NCBI RefSeq assembly: GCF_903853455.1 | Contig: NZ_CAINTR010000114.1 | Span: forward strand, 1-64,000 | Reading direction: 5' to 3' | DNA length: 64,000 nt | DNA from: an uncultured Magnetospirillum sp. | Lineage (GTDB): Bacteria > Pseudomonadota > Alphaproteobacteria > Rhodospirillales > Magnetospirillaceae | Shown: positions 57,253 through 64,000 of the stretch, one piece after another | How positions within the stretch are numbered: position 1 is the stretch's first letter | How the letters are laid out: each line of letters starts with the position of its first letter | Notes under the pieces: model-generated | The model's input: only the letters and a program-made list of their open reading frames with translations | Told to the model about the DNA's origin: nothing | Databases searched by the model: none | Program-made: the position numbers and the translations under genes

Positions 57253-58013
57253 CACGCATGTGCTCCCAGATAGGCGCTGACCACTTCGGGATTGGCCCGC
57301 ACCTGGGCCGGCGTGCCTTCCGCCAGCTTGCGGCCGTAATCCAGCGCGGTGATGTGGTCGGAAATTCCCATCACCATCTTCATGTCATGCTCCACCAGCA
57401 CCACCGTCACGCCGGTGGCGGCCACACGCTTGATGACCTCGTCGATCTCGCGGCTTTCGGTGGCGTTGAGCCCCGCCGCCGGCTCGTCCAGCAGCAGCAG
57501 CCGGGGCTTAGCCGCCAGGGCACGGGCGATTTCAAGCCGCTTCAGCGCGCCATAGGGCATGGAGGCGGCATCGGCGTCGAGATACTTGGCCAACCCCACG
57601 AACTCCATCAGCCCGGCACAGCTGGCGCGGCATTCGCGATCCAGCCGCGTCACCTTGGGCAATCGCAGCAGCGAAGGCAGGAACCGCCGGTCGAGGTGAA
57701 GATGGCTGCCCACCATGACGTTCTCAATCGCCTTCATGTTGAAGAAGATCTGAAGGTTCTGGAAGGTCCGGCTCATGCCCAAGGCCGCCAGTTCATAGGG
57801 CTTCATGCCCGAGACCAGGCGGTCCTGGAACAGCACCCGGCCCGAGCTCGGCGTGTAGACGCCGGTGATCAGGTTGAACAAGGTGGTCTTGCCGGCACCG
57901 TTGGGGCCGATGATCGAGTGGATGTGTCCGGCCTCGACCGAGAAGGTCAGGTCCTCGATGGCGTGAACGCCGCCGAACTCCTTGGACAGGCTTTCGACCT
58001 TGAGCAGGCTCAT
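57252..58013 (-). CDS. livG: second Liv-type importer, ATPase G
   Basis: A 253-residue ATPase: Walker A GPNGAGKTT, Walker B LLLLDEPAAGLN, signature MPYGALKRLEIARALA. The start codon is directly preceded by the hairpin repeat also found before padG, which supplies GAGGGAC as ribosome site. Confidence 0.9.
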   Translation of the reverse strand: MSLLKVESLSKEFGGVHAIEDLTFSVEAGHIHSIIGPNGAGKTTLFNLITGVYTPSSGRVLFQDRLVSGMKPYELAALGMSRTFQNLQIFFNMKAIENVMVGSHLHLDRRFLPSLLRLPKVTRLDRECRASCAGLMEFVGLAKYLDADAASMPYGALKRLEIARALAAKPRLLLLDEPAAGLNATESREIDEVIKRVAATGVTVVLVEHDMKMVMGISDHITALDYGRKLAEGTPAQVRANPEVVSAYLGAHA

Positions 58014-58060
58014 TGTTTTTGTCCCTCAGACGCCGGGCGCGTGCCTCCGCACGCTTGGCT
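58014..58060 (-). repeat. hairpin repeat abutting the livG start codon
   Basis: Second copy of the element at 45023-45068. On the minus strand GCGTG and CACGC pair around the loop CGGAGG, followed by CGCCCGGCG and TGAGGGACAAAA. Two stem pairs differ from the other copy on both sides, keeping the pairing. Confidence 0.65.
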
Positions 58061-58110
58061 CCTCCGCTGTGCTCCGGGTCGCTCAACGCTCCCGCGCTCG
58101 CTCCGCTCGC

Positions 58111-59058
58111 TCATCGTCCACCTCCCAGCCGCTTGACCGATGCGACGATGCTGGGCAGCAGGCCCTTGGGCATGAAGATCATGGTTCCCATCATGATGGC
58201 GCCGAGGATCATGGCTTCGTACTGTTCCACCGCCGCCAGCACCTGCGGCAGCAAGGTCAGGATCACCGCGCCGATCAGGGCGCCGAAGGTGGACGCCATG
58301 CCGCCCAGCACCACCATGGTCACCAGTTCGACCGAGTGGAAGAAGCCGGCGATGTCGGGGGTGATGAAGCCGTTCTTATGGGCGAACAGACTGCCGACGA
58401 TGGAGGCGAACACGGCGGACACCACGAAGACCAGCACCTTGTAGCTGGAGGTATCGACGCCGACCACCTCGGCCCCGACCTCGGAGCCGTGCACCGCCCG
58501 CAGCGCCCGGCCGACCGGCGAATCGATCAGGTTGAGCGCCAGCCACACCGTCAGGACCAGCAGCACGCCGGCCGTCCAGTACCACATGCGGTCGCCCACG
58601 ATGGAGAACCCCAGCACGCTGAAATTGCCCAGCGACATGCCGTCGGGACCGCCGGTGATCTTGGACTCGGTCTTCAGCACGATGTTGATGATGATGCCGA
58701 TGCCCAGCGTCGCCATGGCGAGATAGTGGCCCTTGAGCTTCAGAATGGGACGGCCGACCACGAAGGCCAGCAACCCCACCACCGCCGCCGACAGCAGCAT
58801 GGCCGCGAGGGGCGGCAGGCCGTAGGTGGAAGTCAGGATCGCCGAGCCATAGGCCCCCAACGCGAAGAACCCGGCATGGCCCAGGCTGATCTGGCCGGCA
58901 TAGCCGATCAGCAGGTTGAGCCCGACGCAGACGATGGCGTTGAACATGGCGTTGACGCCGACGTCGTAGAAATAGGTGTTGGTAAAGCCGATCGGAGCCA
59001 TGGCGATGATGATCGCCAGCAGCGCCAACCCTCCGGTCCGTGCGGTTTTGATGTTCAT
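58111..59058 (-). CDS. livM: second Liv-type importer, permease M
   Basis: A 315-residue permease: FNAIVCVGLNLLIGYAGQISLGHAGFFALGAYG and the late VVLGGMASTFGALIGAVIL. It begins six bases after the livH stop. A 97-base gap with the hairpin repeat separates it from livG. Confidence 0.9.
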   Translation of the reverse strand: MNIKTARTGGLALLAIIIAMAPIGFTNTYFYDVGVNAMFNAIVCVGLNLLIGYAGQISLGHAGFFALGAYGSAILTSTYGLPPLAAMLLSAAVVGLLAFVVGRPILKLKGHYLAMATLGIGIIINIVLKTESKITGGPDGMSLGNFSVLGFSIVGDRMWYWTAGVLLVLTVWLALNLIDSPVGRALRAVHGSEVGAEVVGVDTSSYKVLVFVVSAVFASIVGSLFAHKNGFITPDIAGFFHSVELVTMVVLGGMASTFGALIGAVILTLLPQVLAAVEQYEAMILGAIMMGTMIFMPKGLLPSIVASVKRLGGGR

Positions 59059-59064
59059 GGTTTT

Positions 59065-59940
59065 CTACACCCGGTCCGTGCCGCGCTTGCCGAACAAGCC
59101 ATTGGGCATGAAGAACAGCACGAAGAGAATGATCACGAAGGCGATGGCGTCCTTATAGGCCGAGGACAGGTAACCCGAGGCCAGCGCCTCGGCGATGCCC
59201 ACGATCAAGCCGCCGACGATGGCGCCGCCGCCATTGCCCAACCCGCCCAGCACCGCCGCGCTGAAGCCCTTGAGCCCCAGCATGATGCCGGCTTCGTAAT
59301 TGGTGAAGGTGATCGGCGTCACCACGATGCCGCCCACCGCGCCCAGCAGGGCCGACAGGGCGAAGCTGGCCATCAGCACCCGCTTGACCCCGATGCCGAC
59401 CAGACGCGCCGCCAGGCTGTTATGCGAGGTCGCCAGCATGGCCTTGCCGAACATGGTCCGGTTGAAGAACCACCACAGCGCCACGATCACCACCCCCGAC
59501 ACGCCGAACACCCACAGGCTCTGCGGCATCAGGGTCGCCCCGAAGATGGCGATGGGGCTTTCGCCCGAGAATGCCGGCAGCGAGTGGAACTCCTTGTCCC
59601 AGATCAGCTGGGCCGCGCCGCGCATGAAGATCGACGCGCCGATGGTGATGATGATGATGGTCACCACGTCGGAATTGCGCGCCGGCTCGATGGCGAATTT
59701 CTCCAAGGCGATTCCGGCTGCCATGGAAATCAGCATGGCAAGCGGGATCGCCAGCGGCATGGGCACACCGGACCCCACCAAGGTGGCCGAGGCCATGCCG
59801 CCGATCATGATGAACTCGCCCTGGGCGAAGTTGATCACGTGGCTGGAGTTGTAGATGATGGCGAAGCCCAGACCGGCCAGCGCGTAGATGGCGCCGGAGG
59901 TCAGCCCCGAAAACAGATACTGCAGGAATGCGGCGAACAT
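59065..59940 (-). CDS. livH: second Liv-type importer, permease H
   Basis: A 291-residue permease: LTSGAIYALAGLGFAIIYNSSHVINFAQGEFIMIGG and the late AAVLGGLGNGGGAIVGGLIVG. The ATG at 59940 follows GGGGGAAGC; a longer frame upstream was rejected. Confidence 0.9.
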   Translation of the reverse strand: MFAAFLQYLFSGLTSGAIYALAGLGFAIIYNSSHVINFAQGEFIMIGGMASATLVGSGVPMPLAIPLAMLISMAAGIALEKFAIEPARNSDVVTIIIITIGASIFMRGAAQLIWDKEFHSLPAFSGESPIAIFGATLMPQSLWVFGVSGVVIVALWWFFNRTMFGKAMLATSHNSLAARLVGIGVKRVLMASFALSALLGAVGGIVVTPITFTNYEAGIMLGLKGFSAAVLGGLGNGGGAIVGGLIVGIAEALASGYLSSAYKDAIAFVIILFVLFFMPNGLFGKRGTDRV

Positions 59941-60021
59941 GCTTCCCCCGGCCCTCGGTGAGACTGACCGGCGGCCCGCCCGCATGGCGCGGAAGCGGAC
60001 CGCCGGATAAAGCCTGCTGGA

Positions 60022-61176
60022 TCAGTCGCTCAGAACCCAACCGCCCTTGCGGATTTCCACCATGTGGAACGCCGACGGCGACAGGCCCATGTGGTCGGTC
60101 GCCGACATGGACACCAATCCGCCGGTGCCCACATAGCCCGAGGTCTTCTCGATCTCGTCCCTGACCTTGGCCTTGTCGGTGGAGCCGGCCCGGTTGATGG
60201 CGGCCAGCGCGATCTGCAGGCCGTCATAGGCATGACCGGCGAAGGTGGAGACGTCGGACTTGAAGGCTGCCTCGTAATCCTTCTTGAAGGCGGTCACCAC
60301 CGGCTTCTGCGGATCGGTGGCGGCCAACTGCTCGGGAACCACGATGCCGGCGGCCGGCAGGCGCACGCCCTCGGAGGCGTCGCCGGCCAGCTTGATGTAG
60401 TCCTTGGACGCGACGCCGTGGGATTCATACAGCGGCACGGCCATGCCGAGCTGCTTGAAGTTCTTGGTGACGATGGCCGGCCCCTGGCCGAAGCCGAAAT
60501 TGAACACCGCCTGAATTCCGGCGGCGTTCTTGATCTTGGTCAGCTGGGCGGTGACGTCGGGATCCTTGGGCGAGTAGACCTCGTCGGCGACGATCTCGAT
60601 CCCGAATTCCTTCACCACGGCCAGCGACTGGTCGTGGCCGGACTTGCCGAAGCCGGCATCCTCGGAGATCAGGCCGATCTTGGTGATGCCCCGCTTCTTC
60701 ATGTCGGCGAAGACTTTTTCGGCCGCCATGCGGTCGGTGTGGGGTGTCTTGAACACCCACTTCTTCACCGGCTCGATGATGTTGACCGCGCCGGCCAACG
60801 AGATGAACGGCGTCTCGTTGCGCTCGGCCAGCGGCACCGCCGCCATGGTGGCCGCGGTGGTGGAGCCGCCGATTAGAATATCGACCTTGTCGCTTTCGAT
60901 CAGGCGCTTGGTGAAGGTGGTGGCCTTGTCGCCGGCGCCGCCGTCGTCATAGACGATCAGCTCGACCTTGCGACCAAGAACGCCGCCACTCTTGTTGATG
61001 CGCTCCACATACATTTCCAACGTCTTCTTTTCCGGCTCGCCGAGAAAGGACGCCGGCCCGGTGACGGAAAGGATGGAGCCGATCTTGATGGGTTCCGCCG
61101 CACCGGCCACACCGGCGACGGGACACAGCCCAGCGGCGACGACAGCAGCCGCCCCCCACTTAACGAGGTTACGCAT
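60022..61176 (-). CDS. livK: second Liv-type importer, periplasmic binding protein
   Basis: A 384-residue class I binding protein. The signal peptide ends at AGVAGA (about residue 26); the mature part starts EPIKIGSILSVTGPASFLGEPE. GGGAGG precedes ATG 61176. It leads the minus-strand operon livK-H-M-G-F. The ligand is unknown; branched-chain amino acids, amides or aromatic acids are all seen in this family. Confidence 0.88.
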   Translation of the reverse strand: MRNLVKWGAAAVVAAGLCPVAGVAGAAEPIKIGSILSVTGPASFLGEPEKKTLEMYVERINKSGGVLGRKVELIVYDDGGAGDKATTFTKRLIESDKVDILIGGSTTAATMAAVPLAERNETPFISLAGAVNIIEPVKKWVFKTPHTDRMAAEKVFADMKKRGITKIGLISEDAGFGKSGHDQSLAVVKEFGIEIVADEVYSPKDPDVTAQLTKIKNAAGIQAVFNFGFGQGPAIVTKNFKQLGMAVPLYESHGVASKDYIKLAGDASEGVRLPAAGIVVPEQLAATDPQKPVVTAFKKDYEAAFKSDVSTFAGHAYDGLQIALAAINRAGSTDKAKVRDEIEKTSGYVGTGGLVSMSATDHMGLSPSAFHMVEIRKGGWVLSD

Positions 61177-61273
61177 TCTATTTCCTCCCAGAAGTAGCCC
61201 GCAGCTTGTGCCGCCGCGTAGCTTATCTAAGAACCTATTTAACCCGAGAGCAACGGCTTCCGCCACAAAAAAA

Positions 61274-61287
61274 TACGCAATTGCGTA
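61274..61287. promoter_or_regulatory. perfect palindrome upstream of livK
   Basis: TACGCAATTGCGTA is a perfect 14-bp palindrome 98 bases before livK. The stretch CGCAATT-CGTACCG-TTT also occurs before the FTR1 gene (56460-56477), in the same orientation relative to the gene. Confidence 0.45.
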
Positions 61288-61433
61288 CCGATTTGCTTAT
61301 TGAATTCCTTACCATCCGTATAGATGCGCACTTCACAATCGTAATAAGCTTGAAGCAAACCGTAACTTTTTGTAACGTTGGGCTGGGGAATTCCATCCCG
61401 GAAACGGGATAAGGATCGGGGGTCGTTGGAACC

Positions 61434-63119
61434 ATGGCGAATGGTGAACACTCACTTGTCGAAAAGCTGAAGCAACAGCGTGATCGCTTCATCGCCTTTG
61501 CTTTCGCCGGTGCCGACCTGCTTATCGAGATGGATGACGCGGATGTCGTCACCTATTCCGCCGGTGCCGGCGAAGCGCTGTACGGCATCTCCGACAGCGA
61601 GTTGCTGGGCAAACCCCTGGCCGAATTCGTCATCGCCCGTGATCGCAAGAAATTCACCGATTCCATTCAGCGCCTGCGCAACACCGGACGTCTCGACCAC
61701 ACCCAGCTGACCATGGTGGGCACCACCGGCGCCATGTCGCGCATGCGCATGGCCGGAATCAAGTTGCCGCAATTTCCCAAGGGCTACCATCTGGTTCTGT
61801 CCCGGATCTCGCCGGTGGCCGAGGCGGAAACAGAGAAGACCGCCACGTCCACCGATCCCCGGGTTCGTTTCGTCGAGATGGTGCAGCAGCGCCTGAACGA
61901 AGCCAACCGCATGGGCGAAGAGTACACGCTGACCCTGTTCGACCTGTCGGCGTCCAACTTCGGCAACTGCGAGCCGGCGCACCTGCAAAGCTTCTTCTCC
62001 ACCGTCCACCACACCCTCGAATCCTGTTCGGTGCGCCAGAGCTCGGCCGCGCCGCTGCATGACCGCGCCTTCGGCGTGGTCCACGACAACAGCGTCAGCG
62101 CGGGGGCGGTGCAGAAGAAACTGGCGGAGGTGGTCAAGCAGTTCGGCAGCAAGGTCAAGGGCGCCAATCTCAAGATGCATACCGCCACGCTGGAGATGGA
62201 CGACAAATCCCTGTCGGCCGAAGATATCGGCAAGGCACTGAATTTCATCGTCAACGGTTTCATCCGCGACGGCAGCCAATTCGCCATCAAGTCGCTGGCC
62301 GACGGGGCCAAGGTGGCGGTGGAAGACACCCTGGTGCGGGTGCGCAACTTCCGCAAGATGATCAAGGGCGACCGTCTGGTCTTCCTCTACCAGCCCATGG
62401 TCAACATCCACACCGGCGGCGTCATGGCCTACGAGGCGTTCGGCCGCATCTCCCACGACAAGGGCTATTTCAACCCGGCCCAGATCATTCCCTTCGCCAC
62501 CGACATGGGCGTAATCGGCGAGTTCGACCTGATCGCCGTCCAGAAGGCGCTGGCGACCATGAAGGCGGCCGCCGACATCTCGTCGTTGGCCAGCATCGCG
62601 GTGAACGTCTCGGGCACCTCGCTGGGCAATCCCGCCTTCTACCACGCGCTGCTCAAGATCCTGGAACTGAACAAGCCCATCCTGGCGCGGCTGGTGCTGG
62701 AAATCACCGACGCCGCCCGCATCTACAACCTGGACGAGGCCCGGCGGCTGCTGGCGCGGATCAAGCGGCTGGGCGTGCGCCTGTCGCTGGATGATTTCGG
62801 CTCCGGCGGCTCGGCCTTCGACATCCTGAAGATCCTGCCGGTGGACTTCGTCAAGATCGACTCCTCCTACGTCTTCGACGCGCGGGAAAAGCGCGGCCGT
62901 TCGGTGCTGCGCGCCCTGACCAGCCTGACCCACGACCTCGGCATGACCGCCATCGCCGAATGCGTCGAGGACAGCCACATGATGGCGGTCCTCAAGGATG
63001 TGGGCATCGACTATGCCCAGGGTTATTTCTTCGCTCCGCCGGCCCTCGATGCGGCGCGGCGGATCAAGTATTACAAGGAACACCTCAAGGTCGCCGACGA
63101 AACCGCCGCGGCGGAGTAG
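61434..63119 (+). CDS. PAS/EAL-domain protein, probable c-di-GMP phosphodiesterase
   Basis: A 561-residue soluble protein. A PAS-like sensor (about 20-130) and a middle region lead to an EAL domain (about 310-545). The signature reads EAF in place of EAL (YEAFGR), but the residues known to hold metal and substrate remain: the Glu of that motif, Asn in AVNVSG, Glu in VLEITD, the Asp pair in LDDFGSG, Lys in VKIDSS, Glu in AECVED and Gln in AQGYFF. Activity is therefore likely. It is divergent from livK across 257 bp. Confidence 0.85.
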   Translation: MANGEHSLVEKLKQQRDRFIAFAFAGADLLIEMDDADVVTYSAGAGEALYGISDSELLGKPLAEFVIARDRKKFTDSIQRLRNTGRLDHTQLTMVGTTGAMSRMRMAGIKLPQFPKGYHLVLSRISPVAEAETEKTATSTDPRVRFVEMVQQRLNEANRMGEEYTLTLFDLSASNFGNCEPAHLQSFFSTVHHTLESCSVRQSSAAPLHDRAFGVVHDNSVSAGAVQKKLAEVVKQFGSKVKGANLKMHTATLEMDDKSLSAEDIGKALNFIVNGFIRDGSQFAIKSLADGAKVAVEDTLVRVRNFRKMIKGDRLVFLYQPMVNIHTGGVMAYEAFGRISHDKGYFNPAQIIPFATDMGVIGEFDLIAVQKALATMKAAADISSLASIAVNVSGTSLGNPAFYHALLKILELNKPILARLVLEITDAARIYNLDEARRLLARIKRLGVRLSLDDFGSGGSAFDILKILPVDFVKIDSSYVFDAREKRGRSVLRALTSLTHDLGMTAIAECVEDSHMMAVLKDVGIDYAQGYFFAPPALDAARRIKYYKEHLKVADETAAAE

Positions 63120-63245
63120 CTTCGCGCCCCATTCCGCTGGACCGGCTCAATGGTTGTGGCTATTTTGCCATCCGTCGTCTTCGATGCGACTTGGTTCGAT
63201 CTGCGCGGGCCAAGTGGTATCGCTTCCTCGTGAGGGCACCCCGCC

Positions 63246-64000
63246 ATGCATGATCCGTTGAACGCTTTCGCCCTCGGTGGCGACGTCTATATCGATGGCG
63301 CCAAGACCGGCCCGCTGGCCGGGCTGACCTTTGCCGCCAAGGACGTCTTCGACGTCGCCGGCTATGTCACCGGTGCCGGCAACCCCGACTGGCGCCGTCT
63401 GGCCGAACCGGCTCCACGCACCGCCTGGGCGGTGGCCAGCTTGCTGGAATCCGGCGCCAGTCTGGTGGGCAAGACCCATACCGACGAGCTGACTCGCGGC
63501 ATCTTCGGCGACAACGCCCATTACGGCACCCCGGAAAATCCGCGCGCTCCCGGTCATGTGCCGGGCGGGTCAAGCAGCGGCTCAGCCTCGGCGGTGGCCG
63601 GCGGACTGTGCAATCTGGCGCTCGGCACCGACACCGCCGGCTCGACCCGCGTGCCGGCGTCGTTCTGCGGCATCTACGGCCTGCGTCCGACCCTGGGCTC
63701 GATCCCCACGGACGGCGTTCTCAGCCAATCCAACACCTTCGACACGGTCGGCATGCTGGCCGACGACCCCGACCTGCTGGGCAAGATGGCCGAAGTGCTG
63801 TTGCGCAAGAAGATCAAGGACGTCCGCCCCGCCAAGGCGGTGGTGCTGGAAGACGCCTTGGAAGCCTCGGACCCCGCCGTTGCCGCCGCCATCGAAGCGA
63901 TTCTGCCCCGCATCCAGGACGCGGTGGCCCCGGTGGTGCGCGGCACACGGATTTCGCCGGTTCCCCTGGTCGATTGGGTCGAACACCAGAACGCCATCCA
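63246..64000 (+). CDS. amidase-signature enzyme (5' part, runs off the window)
   Basis: 251 codons are in view. The amidase-signature catalytic set is present: Lys in FAAKDVF, the Ser of GGSSSGSASAVAGG, and the nucleophile region GTDTAGSTRVPASFCG. Such enzymes hydrolyse amides, indole-acetamide-type compounds or ureido intermediates; which applies here cannot be told. GAGGG lies upstream of ATG 63246. The 3' end lies beyond the window edge. Confidence 0.85.
   Translation, partial: MHDPLNAFALGGDVYIDGAKTGPLAGLTFAAKDVFDVAGYVTGAGNPDWRRLAEPAPRTAWAVASLLESGASLVGKTHTDELTRGIFGDNAHYGTPENPRAPGHVPGGSSSGSASAVAGGLCNLALGTDTAGSTRVPASFCGIYGLRPTLGSIPTDGVLSQSNTFDTVGMLADDPDLLGKMAEVLLRKKIKDVRPAKAVVLEDALEASDPAVAAAIEAILPRIQDAVAPVVRGTRISPVPLVDWVEHQNAI

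Overview
The window reads as a high-GC alphaproteobacterial chromosome segment, most likely Magnetospirillum or a close Rhodospirillaceae relative. The reasons are the pdhA-pdhB-pdhC order with a lipoyl domain on E1-beta and a neighbouring ftsB/divIC, strong G/C third-position bias, many chemoreceptor and c-di-GMP genes, a bacteriohemerythrin fusion, and anaerobic aromatic genes (4-hydroxybenzoyl-CoA reductase; the phenylacetyl-CoA/phenylglyoxylate route). The genus is inferred from gene content; no rRNA or tRNA gene was seen.

Layout. 1-600: the tail of an unknown gene, a HIRAN protein and a possible IS scar that cuts off a chemoreceptor (560-1843). 2.1-8.2 kb: glutamate synthase gltBD. 8.5-10 kb: a soluble globin-type chemoreceptor that lacks the haem-ligand histidine. 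10.2-15.6 kb: a Liv-type ABC importer with a Crp/Fnr regulator. 15.8-23.5 kb: a pyruvate dehydrogenase/lipoate operon (pdhA-pdhB-pdhC, two unknown genes, lpd, lipA, ratA/coq10-like). 24.1-29.9 kb: ftsB, then marR-hcrC-hcrA-hcrB-xdhC for 4-hydroxybenzoyl-CoA reductase. 30.1-34.6 kb: a secreted HbpS/GlcG-like protein and a polyamine-type importer potFGHI. 34.7-49 kb: the phenylacetate island, made of paaX, padB-fdhD-padC-padD, a convergent metallo-beta-lactamase/cNMP/hemerythrin fusion, and padEFGHI. 49-56.4 kb: a small His-rich protein, a degenerate GGDEF protein, purEK, DedA, a cNMP-binding protein, a glycosyltransferase/radical SAM pair and an FTR1 iron permease. 56.5-61.2 kb: a second Liv-type importer. 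61.4-64 kb: an EAL protein and a truncated amidase.

How the genes work together. PadBCD should oxidise phenylacetyl-CoA to phenylglyoxylate, and PadEFGHI should decarboxylate this oxidatively to benzoyl-CoA. HcrCAB removes the hydroxyl of 4-hydroxybenzoyl-CoA to give the same product, so two peripheral anaerobic routes converge on benzoyl-CoA. Each molybdoenzyme operon carries its own maturation factor (fdhD for PadB, xdhC for Hcr). The Liv importers may bring in aromatic acids, but that is inference.

Most unusual signals: an in-frame TGA at codon 22 of padB, between the Fe-S cysteines; a 25-bp element (21/25 identical) upstream of both pad operons; a PaaX-type regulator next to an anaerobic phenylacetate operon; the four-part hemerythrin fusion; and a repeated hairpin with compensatory base changes directly before the start codons of padG and a livG gene.
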